This document shows, one piece after another, positions 1-7,278 of a stretch of 44,307 nt of DNA; within the stretch, counting starts at the first letter, position 1; the number at the start of each line of letters is the position of its first letter. The translations under genes and the position numbers were made by a program. Under the pieces are notes generated by a model. That model saw nothing but the letters and a program-made list of their open reading frames with translations. It had not been told where the DNA came from and made no database searches. Source of the stretch: CADEED01 sp035995425 (GTDB lineage Bacteria; Pseudomonadota; Gammaproteobacteria; Steroidobacterales; Steroidobacteraceae); assembly GCA_035995425.1 (NCBI GenBank), contig DASYKM010000243.1, positions 1 through 44,307 on the forward strand, written 5' to 3'.

Positions 1-47
1 CCACCGGGCACGCGCTCGATGGCCCGCTTGATGGGAACCTGCTTCAT
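1..47 (-). CDS. kdgT: 2-keto-3-deoxygluconate permease, N-terminal fragment (runs off left edge)
   Basis: Only 16 codons (about 15 full residues) are visible, reading MKQVPIKRAIERVPGG. This resembles the start of E. coli KdgT (I recall MQIKRSIEKIPGG), the proton-coupled inner-membrane importer of 2-keto-3-deoxygluconate, an intermediate of pectin and uronate catabolism. A GGGGGA ribosome-binding site lies 8 bases before the ATG at 47, which favours it over an in-frame ATG at 56. The gene is divergent from the exported protein at 86. A KDG importer suits a region with a pectate lyase and a sugar-acid dehydratase. The match rests on a very short stretch, so it is a suggestion until the sequence to the left is read. 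Confidence 0.5.
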   Translation of the reverse strand, partial: MKQVPIKRAIERVPG

Positions 48-85
48 TCTTGCCATCCCCCGCGAGCACAGGTAGCGTGCCGCCC

Positions 86-523
86 ATGAACAAATATACC
101 CGCTTCGGACTCGTCATCAGCCTGCTCGCCGCCAGCCTCACCGCGCAGGCGGATCCCGCCAAGGTCGACTGCCGCATGAAATTTTCGATGAAGGGATGGT
201 CGGCGCTCTACAAGCGCGCCGATGGCACTGGCACCGTCACCTGCAACAACGGACAGACCGCGACGGTGAAGCTCCAGGCGCGCGGTGGCGGCTTGACCGC
301 GGGCAAATCCAGCATCGAAAACGGCACCGGTGAATTCTCGAATGTGAAGAACATCGACGAGATCTTCGGCAGCTATGCCAACAGCGAAGCGCATGCCGGC
401 GCCGTGAAGTCGTCCGGCGCCCAGGCGATGACCAAGGGCGAGGTGTCGCTGGCGCTGGCAGGCACCGGCCGCGGCTGGGATCTCGGCATTGCCTTTGGCC
501 GGTTCACCATCAAGCGCCAGTAG
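86..523 (+). CDS. Exported hypothetical protein, about 145 aa
   Basis: The product starts with a clear Sec signal peptide (KYTRFGLVISLLAASLTAQA, cleavage before DPAKV), so it should be periplasmic or surface-exposed. The mature part has two cysteines (CRMKF and VTCNNG), which may form a disulfide, and is rich in glycine and small polar residues with alternating beta-strand character. I do not recognise a named family; similar short exported proteins are common in Xanthomonadales. The start is the ATG at 86 because the signal peptide begins there; the upstream TTG in frame would add an unlikely leader. Its stop is immediately followed by the stop of the convergent YihY gene, with no room for a separate terminator. 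Confidence 0.75.
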   Translation: MNKYTRFGLVISLLAASLTAQADPAKVDCRMKFSMKGWSALYKRADGTGTVTCNNGQTATVKLQARGGGLTAGKSSIENGTGEFSNVKNIDEIFGSYANSEAHAGAVKSSGAQAMTKGEVSLALAGTGRGWDLGIAFGRFTIKRQ

Positions 524-1387
524 TCAGGGGCTCGCGCCCGCCAGCGGTTTCGGCGTGCGCGATTGTCCGAGGCAGGCGGTGAATTCCGCGCCGAACAGGA
601 ATATCTGCGCGGAGTAATACAACCAGAGCAGCAGCGCGGCGAATGACGCCGCCGCGCCATAGGCGGTCGGTTGCGTGGCGCGCCCGAGATACAGGCCGAT
701 CACCCACCGTCCAAGGTGAAACAGCAGCGCCGTCACCAGCGCGCCGGTGATCACGTGTCGCCAGGCCAGGCGTCGCGCCGGTAGATAGCGATACATGAGC
801 GCCACCAGCCCGGTGCCGAGCACGATCGACAGCAGGAAATCCATCGACGCCAGGATTCCCACCAGGCCTTCGAAATGCCGCAGTACGTAGCCGCGCAGCG
901 CGACGAGCGCGGTGGTGAGCGTGAGCGATACCAGGAGCAGGAAGCCGATCGCCAGAATGAATCCGAAGGAGACGAGCCGCGAGCGCACGAACGACCGCCA
1001 GCTCCGCGGCTGCGCATTGCGCCCGCCCCACACCTGCTGCAAGGCGCTCTCGAGCGCGGCGAAAACCGTGCTCGCGCCGATCAACAGCATCACCACGCTC
1101 AGCACGGTCGCCCAGGTGCCTTCGCTCGACTGCGACCCGCGCATGGCTTCGAGTATCAGCGTCGCGCTTTGTTTGCCGAACAGCAGCGCGAGCTGGCTGC
1201 CCACGTACGAGTACGCCAGCTCGCCACCGACGACCCACCCGGCGATCGACACGATGATGATGAGCAGCGGCGCGAGGGAAAATGCGCAATAGAAAGCGAG
1301 CGCCGCGCTGATGCTCGACGCCTGGTCCTCGAGCCAGTTGTCCGTCGTGCCTTTGAGGATCTGCCAGAGACTGCGCGGTCTGCTCAC
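524..1387 (-). CDS. YihY/virulence factor BrkB family membrane protein
   Basis: This 287-aa inner-membrane protein has about six hydrophobic segments. They include one near residues 25-55 (the conserved start around SISAALAFYCAFSLAPLLI), others near 90-115, 135-165 and 175-200, and two in the C-terminal third ending with AASFAALLLWLYYSAQIFLFGAEF. That last block is the family signature. The family was once misnamed ribonuclease BN; members are polytopic proteins of unsettled function, with transport or envelope roles proposed. Length and ends match the family. It stands alone on its strand: convergent with the exported protein on its 3' side and separated from the ApbE operon by 94 bases. Confidence 0.93.
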   Translation of the reverse strand: MSRPRSLWQILKGTTDNWLEDQASSISAALAFYCAFSLAPLLIIIVSIAGWVVGGELAYSYVGSQLALLFGKQSATLILEAMRGSQSSEGTWATVLSVVMLLIGASTVFAALESALQQVWGGRNAQPRSWRSFVRSRLVSFGFILAIGFLLLVSLTLTTALVALRGYVLRHFEGLVGILASMDFLLSIVLGTGLVALMYRYLPARRLAWRHVITGALVTALLFHLGRWVIGLYLGRATQPTAYGAAASFAALLLWLYYSAQIFLFGAEFTACLGQSRTPKPLAGASP

Positions 1388-1433
1388 ATCCCCGATTCTG
1401 CCCGAGCACGCCGCCTAACAAACCGGCGGAATT

Positions 1434-1456
1434 GTCGGCAGATATCCGCTGCCGAC
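1434..1456 (-). terminator. Hairpin downstream of the ApbE operon (weak terminator candidate)
   Basis: A perfect 8-bp stem, GTCGGCAG with CTGCCGAC, closes a 7-base loop. It lies 25 bases past the ApbE stop and just upstream of the YihY start. On the minus strand it is followed only by a short AATT stretch, not a real U tract, so it may terminate the PepSY-ApbE transcript weakly or be a structured leader of YihY. Confidence 0.35.
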
Positions 1457-1481
1457 GCCAGCGCGCACCTACACGGCGCGT

Positions 1482-2489
1482 TCATCGCCAGCTGGCGCTG
1501 CGCTTCACGTGATATGAGTCGTCCACGAGGCTGATGAGCAGTCCGCGCCATTGCAGGCGATTGGCGAGCGCCATTGCCTCATCCGGCGGCATCGCCATCA
1601 GTACTGTCGCCAGCGCATCCGCCTGCATGCAGTCGGCCGCGATCGCCGTCGCCGAGGCCGTGCTGTGCGTCACCGGATAGCCGGAACGCGGATCGATGAT
1701 GTGCGAGTAGTGCCGGCCACCTGATTCGAAGAAGCGACGGTAGTCGCCGGCGGTGGCCACGCTCTCGTCGCGCAGCGAGATGACCTCGGGATCGATCGGC
1801 GGAACTCCCGTGGAGACGTCCGCCGCGGGCTTCTCCACCGCGACGCGCCACGGCGCGCCTTGCGCATTGGTGCCGTGCGCGCGCAATTTCCCGGACAGGT
1901 CGATGAGGTAGTTAGTGATTCCGGTGGAATCGAAATACTCCGCCACACGATCGACGCCGCGCCCCTTGCCGAGCGACGACAGGTCCACGCGCACTCCAGG
2001 TGCCTTGCGGGCACGCCGCCTCGTGGCGTCCACCTCCACCTTGCGATACCCGACGTGGGCTCGCGCCGCGTCGATGGCCGCCGCCTCCGGCACACGATGC
2101 GCCGCCGGATCCGGGCCGAAGCCCCACAGATTCACCAGCGGGCCCACGGTGACGTCATAGGCACCACCGCTCTGCTCGGCCAGGCTCAATGCATACGCCA
2201 GTACTTCGCCGAGCTCGGGGTCGATGTCTATCCACTCGCCGCTTGCATCGTCGTTGAACCGGCTCAGGTCGGAATCGGCGCGATAGGTACTGAGCGCTTG
2301 GTTCACCGCATCGAAGCGTTCCTGCGCGCCGGCACGCAACGCTTCCACGGGCGCTGGCAAATTGCCGGCGATTTTCGCCGTCCACGCGCTGCCCATGGTT
2401 TCCCCCGACAGCAGGGTCTCGCGCAACGCCGGCTGCGCGGCGCAGCCGGCGAGCGCAAGGCCCGCGACGGCGACCAATGCGCGCAACAA
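1482..2489 (-). CDS. apbE: FAD:protein FMN transferase (ApbE), lipoprotein
   Basis: ApbE transfers FMN from FAD onto a threonine (or serine) of extracytoplasmic target proteins. The protein has a lipobox (LALAGC, Cys16), so it should be anchored on the periplasmic face. Family blocks are present in order: GETMGSAW near 29-36, YDVTVGPLVNLWGFGP near 111-126, VDLSSLGKGRGVDRVA near 168-183, ESVATAGDYRRF near 242-253, HIIDPRSGYP near 263-272 and ADALAT near 290-295 (metal-binding Asp). The usual G-G-E/N/A turn after the central strand reads S-G-K (199-201), a mild departure. It is the last gene of the operon. The start is a TTG one base past the DUF4198 stop, implying translational coupling. The likely substrate is the DUF2271 protein two genes upstream. 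Confidence 0.95.
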   Translation of the reverse strand: MLRALVAVAGLALAGCAAQPALRETLLSGETMGSAWTAKIAGNLPAPVEALRAGAQERFDAVNQALSTYRADSDLSRFNDDASGEWIDIDPELGEVLAYALSLAEQSGGAYDVTVGPLVNLWGFGPDPAAHRVPEAAAIDAARAHVGYRKVEVDATRRRARKAPGVRVDLSSLGKGRGVDRVAEYFDSTGITNYLIDLSGKLRAHGTNAQGAPWRVAVEKPAADVSTGVPPIDPEVISLRDESVATAGDYRRFFESGGRHYSHIIDPRSGYPVTHSTASATAIAADCMQADALATVLMAMPPDEAMALANRLQWRGLLISLVDDSYHVKRSASWR

Positions 2490-2490
2490 A

Positions 2491-3297
2491 CTACTGCGAC
2501 AGTACTTCGAAGGTCGCCGCGTACGAAGCGCGGCGGGATTTTACGCCCGGTACCGTGGCGTGCTCGTCAGCGAGCGAGAGCTCCAGCCAGTACATGCCGG
2601 CCGCCGGCCAGGTGATCGCGATTTCGCCATCCTTGCTGGTCTTGAATGTCATCGCGTCCGGCGCATCGCGGTATCGCGTGCCGCCGGCGATCACCTCGAC
2701 TTCCAGGTCCTTCGCCGGCTTGCCGTCCAGCAGGAAGCGAAACTTCGCCGTTTCGCGCGCGTACAGATCGTTGGGATGCTGGACCGGCGAAAGCTCGATT
2801 CCCGATCCCGCGGTCGCCTTGACGTCGGTGGGCGAACCCACGCTCACGAAAGTCTCGACGCGACGTTGCGTTTGCTCAACCTCGAGCTTGGTCGCGTTCG
2901 CCGGAATTCCGGTCGCCATTTCGGCAGCGGTGCCGCGCCAGCGCTTCGGCTTGCCGTCTTCTTCCCAGCGAGCCGTCACTCCGTCGTCGACGACCGCGAC
3001 GCGATAGGTGCCAGCCTGCCGCAGTTCCAGATCGAAGCTGGAGCGCGTGTGGCTCTTGGCGGGATTCTGCGGAGCGACGGGTTGGCCGTCGGGCCCGCTC
3101 ACGACGAGCGAGTCGATCGGCATCGCGCCCTGGTTGAAAGAAAAGAGGTCGTCGGCCATCGCCGCATCGACGGCGACCCAGCCACCGGAGCGCGCCAATA
3201 TTGTCTGCGAGGGCAGCAGCCAGGCTCGCGCCGCCTGGCTGACCGCGGGCACTAACATCAACGACAGTGCGGCAATTCTCACGAGCAAGGTTTTCAT
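2491..3297 (-). CDS. DUF4198 domain-containing periplasmic protein
   Basis: This 268-aa protein has a signal peptide (MKTLLVRIAALSLMLVPAVSQA) and a two-part beta-rich body of the DUF4198 family, related to nickel/cobalt-uptake NikM-like periplasmic modules. Family traits visible are RAWLLPSQTILARSGGWVAVDAA near the mature N-terminus, the PVQHPNDLYARETAKFRFLLDGKP region near 170-195 and the C-terminal carbohydrate-binding-like fold ending WLELSLADEH. A GAAGGA site sits 7 bases before the ATG. It is 13 bases downstream of DUF2271 and 1 base upstream of ApbE. DUF4198 genes recur with DUF2271, PepSY and ApbE genes; a role as a metal-linked or scaffold partner of the flavoprotein is inference. Confidence 0.88.
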   Translation of the reverse strand: MKTLLVRIAALSLMLVPAVSQAARAWLLPSQTILARSGGWVAVDAAMADDLFSFNQGAMPIDSLVVSGPDGQPVAPQNPAKSHTRSSFDLELRQAGTYRVAVVDDGVTARWEEDGKPKRWRGTAAEMATGIPANATKLEVEQTQRRVETFVSVGSPTDVKATAGSGIELSPVQHPNDLYARETAKFRFLLDGKPAKDLEVEVIAGGTRYRDAPDAMTFKTSKDGEIAITWPAAGMYWLELSLADEHATVPGVKSRRASYAATFEVLSQ

Positions 3298-3310
3298 GTG
3301 TTGGTCCTTC

Positions 3311-3823
3311 TCAAGGATTGAGTGTCAGCGCGACGGCACCGAGCTCTTTGGTGCCTTTGGCGCTCCCGGTTCTTGCCGCCTTGATCGGCCACTCGAAAGG
3401 AATCCGCACGGCCTCACGACCACCCACCTCGCGGACCGCCTCGACGACCACCGCGTATTGGCCGGGCTTGAGCGCCGCGAGCGGCGCCTGTGCGGCGTCG
3501 AACTTCAGCAGATGCTGACCGACCGGACGCGTCGCGCCCGTCAGTCCGTCCACCGGAACCTTGACGTCGCGCCCGCCGCGGCGCCACCACTGGCGCAGAT
3601 CCGGCAACCACTTGGTGTGATCGCCGCGCAGCTGATACCAGACAGCGAGATTGGCGGCGATGGACTGATCGGCACCTTCGATCCAGATGGCGACGTACGG
3701 CTTGTGGTATTCGGCCACCGGCAACTGCGGAATCTCCACGCTCAGGCTGAGATCGGCCGCGCTGGCCGATCCAGCGCAGGCGATGAGTGCCAGCAACACG
3801 GCGAGGCGGGACTTGCGAATCAT
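3311..3823 (-). CDS. DUF2271 domain-containing periplasmic protein, predicted flavinylated
   Basis: This 170-aa protein has a signal peptide (MIRKSRLAVLLALIACAGSASA) and a single DUF2271 domain. The key feature is D-G-L-T-G-A-T at residues 92-98 (bases 3530-3550). It matches the D-x-x-[ST]-G-A-[ST] acceptor motif on which ApbE esterifies FMN in NqrC/RnfG-type proteins, so Thr98 is the predicted attachment site. The neighbouring ApbE gene makes this more than a chance match. The ATG at 3823 is preceded by TTGGAG with 6-base spacing; the TTG within that site at 3835 is therefore not the start. The expected job is a periplasmic one-electron carrier fed by, or feeding, the PepSY membrane protein 47 bases upstream. 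Confidence 0.9.
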   Translation of the reverse strand: MIRKSRLAVLLALIACAGSASAADLSLSVEIPQLPVAEYHKPYVAIWIEGADQSIAANLAVWYQLRGDHTKWLPDLRQWWRRGGRDVKVPVDGLTGATRPVGQHLLKFDAAQAPLAALKPGQYAVVVEAVREVGGREAVRIPFEWPIKAARTGSAKGTKELGAVALTLNP

Positions 3824-3870
3824 TCTGTGCTCCAACTGAAGGTCTGCGACTAACTATCAAAAGGTCCGAT

Positions 3871-4482
3871 TCAATGCGCGATGAAGATCATGAGCGCGAC
3901 GATGATGGCGATGCCGCCGCCGACCAGCGGCCAGGTCGAGGCGCGCTGGCGCGCCTGGATCCAGAGGAGCACCAGGCCGGTGATCGAAAAGAACAGGACG
4001 GCAACGGCGACGATGTCGATGAAGATCGTCCACGCGATACCGGTATTTCGGCCCTTGTGGAGATCGTTGAAATACGCGATCCAACCGCGATCGGTGGTTT
4101 CGAATTTTGCCGCGCCGCTGGCGCGATCGATGGATAACCAGGCGTCGCGGCCCGGGCCAGGAGCCGACAAGTACAGCTCCTCATCGGACCATTCCGCGGC
4201 AGCGCCGCGCAACGAAAAGCCGAATTTTTCCTCGGCCCATTCGACGATACGCGCCGGCGGTGGCGTGCCTTGCGCGGCCGGTGTGGCCAGTGCCGCGCGG
4301 AGGTTTTCTGGAAGCTGCGCGCTTCCACTGGAGATCGCCGGCCGGGCACCGATCGCGCCGGCGTGATTGAGGGTGATGCCGGTGACCGTGAACAGGGTGA
4401 GCGCCGCGAAACACACCGCCGCACTGATCCAATGCCACGTGTGCGTGGTGCGATAGAGCTGCATGCGGCGGCGGGATTCCAT
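3871..4482 (-). CDS. PepSY-associated transmembrane helix protein
   Basis: This roughly 203-aa inner-membrane protein has an N-terminal helix after RTTHTWHWISAAVCF, a periplasmic PepSY-like segment (about 50-130), the family block YFNDLHKGRNTGIAWTIFID near 143-162 and two C-terminal helices. Histidines in HTWHW, LNHAG and NDLHKG are candidates for haem or cofactor ligation, as in PepSY_TM ferric-siderophore reductases. It is first in the operon, just downstream of a Fur box, and probably passes electrons across the membrane to the flavinylated DUF2271 protein. The start at 4482 (ATG) is chosen over a TTG at 4497; an ATG at 4464 is also possible. Its own SGAA sequence lacks the terminal Thr and is not a flavinylation motif. 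Confidence 0.87.
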   Translation of the reverse strand: MESRRRMQLYRTTHTWHWISAAVCFAALTLFTVTGITLNHAGAIGARPAISSGSAQLPENLRAALATPAAQGTPPPARIVEWAEEKFGFSLRGAAAEWSDEELYLSAPGPGRDAWLSIDRASGAAKFETTDRGWIAYFNDLHKGRNTGIAWTIFIDIVAVAVLFFSITGLVLLWIQARQRASTWPLVGGGIAIIVALMIFIAH

Positions 4483-4518
4483 CGGCGTCCGGCTCAAAAA
4501 AGGAGCGCGAACGCTACA

Positions 4519-4533
4519 TGAGAAACATTCTTA
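4519..4533 (-). promoter_or_regulatory. Fur box upstream of the PepSY-DUF2271-DUF4198-ApbE operon
   Basis: The plus strand reads TGAGAAACATTCTTA, flanked by ATTTGCAA. It matches the Fur 7-1-7 pattern (TGAGAATnATTCTCA) at all but two positions, and the trailing ATTTGCA is typical of gammaproteobacterial Fur sites. It lies 37-51 bases upstream of the PepSY start codon, where bound Fe-Fur would block transcription. It implies that the operon is induced by iron limitation. Confidence 0.75.
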
Positions 4534-4574
4534 TTTGCAACCTTACTCTTCTATAAGGTGCGGACCCCGGACTT

Positions 4575-5594
4575 TCAGGGATCGAGCGGCTCCAGCGGCA
4601 ATGGACGCGGATGGTCGATGGTGACCGTTCCGAACGGCGGCGCCTGGAATCGCTTGAGGTTCTTCTGCCGCCATACCTGGTACTCGGAAAGCCTCAGAAC
4701 GCCGGGCGCGCTCGCACCCCACGCCTCCCGATGCCGGTCGACCCAGAGGAATTCCTCGAGAAATCCCGCCTTGTCGATCCGCGCGATGCGCTTGGCGAAC
4801 CCGGACTTCGCCAGGTCTTCGCTTCTGGCGAACATGGCGCGATAGATCCCCGCTTCGGCTTCGAGGGTCGGGACGAACTCGCCGCCGCACACGGGAGTCT
4901 GTTCGGGCGAGCGCTCGGCAACGGCGCTGAGCAGCATCAGGTACATGACACCCGCTCCCATCTCATCGTCGGATTTTCCGCCGAGATTGAAATTGATCGA
5001 CGTCCCGGGCGGTTTGGCGCTTTCGTCGGCCGGTGCCAGGAACGGTTTGATCGCGTCGCCGACGATCGACAACAGCCCGCGGCGCGCGTCGGGCAGTTCA
5101 TCGCGCAGCCGCGGATCCATGCTCAGACGCAACTTCACGAAATATTTTGCCGCGGTCGTGATCCAGATGAACGAGAGGGTTGGACGGCCTTCGCGTTCGT
5201 ACTCGTAGTGCGCTTCACGGATGAGCGGCAATTCGTCGGGAGAATTCAATCGTACGATGAGCTCCGACTTGAGCTGCACTTTCTGATACGCCTGCTCGAC
5301 TCCCTGCTTCGCGATCTCGTATTCACGGCACACGGGCATGGTGTCCGGCCCGTCGGACAGTTCCGCAACGCCGGCGTCGTAGACATAGACCGTGAGAGAC
5401 AGGCCATCGCCACTGTACTGGTAGGAGATGCCGAGCCGTGGATCGTCGTATTTGTGCGGCGCGCCCGACAGCGTCATCGGCCCGATGCGCTTGGGCAGCA
5501 CGATCGGCGATGGCAGCAACTGCACCGAATCCACGGCGTCCGCGGCGCCGGTCATGCCCGCAAGAGAAATGGCCAGCCAAAGCAGCCTCTGCAC
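4575..5594 (-). CDS. Exported hypothetical protein, about 339 aa
   Basis: I do not recognise the family. The product has a probable signal peptide (VQRLLWLAISLAGMTGAADA) and a soluble, mixed alpha/beta body, with two cysteines in the visible mature part (CREYE and VCGGEF). It has an early block IGPMTLSGAPHKYDDPRLG and a second half containing a glycine-rich NFNLGGKSDDEMGAG segment. The start is taken as GTG at 5594, preceded by GGTGG, because earlier in-frame codons would put an arginine-rich stretch before the signal peptide. An 8-bp hairpin (5606-5626) sits just upstream of this site. The gene is last in the NmrA-cytochrome transcription unit, 61 bases after the small cytochrome, and ends 42 bases before the Fur box of the next operon. 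Confidence 0.75.
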   Translation of the reverse strand: MQRLLWLAISLAGMTGAADAVDSVQLLPSPIVLPKRIGPMTLSGAPHKYDDPRLGISYQYSGDGLSLTVYVYDAGVAELSDGPDTMPVCREYEIAKQGVEQAYQKVQLKSELIVRLNSPDELPLIREAHYEYEREGRPTLSFIWITTAAKYFVKLRLSMDPRLRDELPDARRGLLSIVGDAIKPFLAPADESAKPPGTSINFNLGGKSDDEMGAGVMYLMLLSAVAERSPEQTPVCGGEFVPTLEAEAGIYRAMFARSEDLAKSGFAKRIARIDKAGFLEEFLWVDRHREAWGASAPGVLRLSEYQVWRQKNLKRFQAPPFGTVTIDHPRPLPLEPLDP

Positions 5595-5605
5595 ATCGCC
5601 ACCCC

Positions 5606-5626
5606 GCCGTCGGTGATCCCGACGGC
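5606..5626 (-). other. Hairpin in the leader of the 4575-5594 gene
   Basis: A perfect stem GCCGTCGG/CCGACGGC with a 5-base loop lies between the small cytochrome and the next gene, ending 11 bases before the GTG start. There is no U tract after it on either strand, so it is more likely an mRNA structure affecting translation or processing than a terminator. Confidence 0.3.
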
Positions 5627-5655
5627 AGGTTGACGAATTTTCGCGTCCGGTTGGG

Positions 5656-6210
5656 CTAGCTACCCGCACGCGGTTCCGGCACGCGGTTCTTCACGGCGGG
5701 AATGGACTGCAGATAGCCGAAGATCGCCGCGAGGTCCGAGTCGGTGAAGTGCTTGTACATCGGGATGGGCATGGGAGGCAGGATTTCACGCCCGCGTCCC
5801 AGGTGTCGACCGCTACGAATCGTTTCCGTGAAATTGCGCACCGTCCATTTGCCGAGCCCGGTTTCCCGGTCGGGCGTGAGATTCGCTGTAAAACTTACGC
5901 CCCAGGGCCCGGCCCATGCCGTGTTGGTCGCGCCCACCGTCACCAGCCACGGGCCGGCTGGCAGCGCCGGGGCCGGCGGCATTGCCAGCGCTTCCGGGTG
6001 CCCGGAGAGCATGCGATCGAAGTCCGGCCTCGGACCCTCCGGCGTCATTTTCAAGGGCGTGTGGCAATCGTTACAACCGGCGATCGTAACCAGGTATTTG
6101 CCGCGCGCCAGCGAATCGCCGGAGTCGGCGGGCACGGTCGGTTCGGCCGCACGCGCGAACGACGCGGCGACGACCAGGGCGATTCTCGACAACATTTTCA
6201 GGGAATACAC
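5656..6210 (-). CDS. Secreted monohaem c-type cytochrome
   Basis: This 184-aa protein has a signal peptide (about MLSRIALVVAASFARA) and one CxxCH haem site, CNDCH at 46-50. The sixth ligand is probably a methionine in the PPMPIPMYKHFTDSDL segment, after which the typical C-terminal cytochrome helix LAAIFGYLQSIP follows. It belongs to the broad class of periplasmic cytochromes that accept electrons from membrane or periplasmic dehydrogenases. The start is GTG at 6210: AAGGAG lies exactly 6 bases before it, whereas the TTG at 6216 abuts that site. It follows the diheme-type cytochrome gene by 24 bases in the same operon. Confidence 0.88.
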   Translation of the reverse strand: MYSLKMLSRIALVVAASFARAAEPTVPADSGDSLARGKYLVTIAGCNDCHTPLKMTPEGPRPDFDRMLSGHPEALAMPPAPALPAGPWLVTVGATNTAWAGPWGVSFTANLTPDRETGLGKWTVRNFTETIRSGRHLGRGREILPPMPIPMYKHFTDSDLAAIFGYLQSIPAVKNRVPEPRAGS

Positions 6211-6234
6211 GGGCAACTCCTTCAGGGATGGGAA

Positions 6235-7278
6235 CTAGTGGACAGGTAAACCTTCGATCCAGCGCGCAATGAGTGCCATTGCCTGCGCGTCGGCGACTTC
6301 CGTGCCGAGCGGCGGCATCTGTTGCAGCGGGTTACGCGAGCGCATGCGCACGGCGATGGCGCTCGCGCCGAATTCGCCCGGGGCAATACGCGCGGCGTCC
6401 GTCGGCAATTCGGCGGCGCGCGCCTGGCTGCGTACGCCGACGATCGAACGCAGCACCGCGCCGGAAGCCGATTGACTGCCGACGCGCTGTGCCAGCGTCA
6501 TGTCGAGCGCCGCCAGCGGGCCGTCGTCGTTGTGGCAGTGGCCGCAATTGCCGTGCAGATAGCCGAGTGCGGCACGCTCGGCCGGGTTCGCAGCCTCGAT
6601 GCGCGGCGCACGTACCAGCAGATCCGCCGGCAGGTTGCGCAGCACGCCGCGCGCCACCAGCGAACGCAGATCCGTGCCCGGGACCGAGGCGGCATCGGCG
6701 TGCAGCGCCAGTGGGTCGCGATCCGGCGAAAGCTGCAATGCGCTGAAGCCCAGTACCGGCACCGGCGCACCTTCGTGGCACGCCCGGCAATCGTTCTCGG
6801 CGGGAATGCTGTAGCGCCCGCCGGGAGCGCCGGGCGCGGGCATGTCACGCACGCCCGCCGCCGGCGCGAGCACGGCATCGGTGCCTTCCGCATTCCAGAT
6901 GTAGCTGGCGTACCGCCATTCACCATCCGCGCCGCGTTCGATGTAACGCGTCTCGAGCGCCCGGCCGTGGCTGAACTCCTTCCACAGCTTCGTACCGCGC
7001 GGAAAGTTCCAGGCGTCGGGCCGCGTGGCATCGACGCTCGTACCGGTCGGTAGATAGATCCAGCGGCGCTTGCTGGCCCCGTCCGACCACAACGGGTACT
7101 GCGGCGAGAATGGCAGCGCGTCCGGATGCAACTTCAGTCCATGCGCGTACAGGCCGGTGTCGCGCAGGTGCTCGGGCATCGCGCGCATTTCCGCCGCGCG
7201 GGCGCCACCCGGCACGGCGGCGCAGGCCAGTGCCAGCAGCATCAGCCACTTGAGCGTGTCGCGGGACATCCGTCTCAC
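6235..7278 (-). CDS. Secreted two-haem c-type cytochrome (SO_0930-like family)
   Basis: This 347-aa exported protein (signal WLMLLALACAAVPGGARA) has two haem sites, CRACH at 164-168 and CGHCH at 245-249. The N-terminal half is a beta-rich domain with PFSPQYPLWSDGASKRRWIYLPTG. That arrangement marks the SO_0930-like group of large cytochromes of unknown partner, often found beside other periplasmic redox enzymes. Its GTG start overlaps the NmrA stop as GTGA, so the two are translationally coupled; an ATG 9 bases later is the alternative. With the following small cytochrome it could form a short periplasmic electron chain. The donor is not evident from the neighbours. Confidence 0.87.
   Translation of the reverse strand: MRRMSRDTLKWLMLLALACAAVPGGARAAEMRAMPEHLRDTGLYAHGLKLHPDALPFSPQYPLWSDGASKRRWIYLPTGTSVDATRPDAWNFPRGTKLWKEFSHGRALETRYIERGADGEWRYASYIWNAEGTDAVLAPAAGVRDMPAPGAPGGRYSIPAENDCRACHEGAPVPVLGFSALQLSPDRDPLALHADAASVPGTDLRSLVARGVLRNLPADLLVRAPRIEAANPAERAALGYLHGNCGHCHNDDGPLAALDMTLAQRVGSQSASGAVLRSIVGVRSQARAAELPTDAARIAPGEFGASAIAVRMRSRNPLQQMPPLGTEVADAQAMALIARWIEGLPVH

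Noticed and set aside
4081..4130. SGAA sequence in the PepSY protein as a flavinylation site
   Set aside because: The ApbE acceptor motif ends in Thr or Ser after G-A; here the position is alanine and the upstream Asp spacing is wrong.
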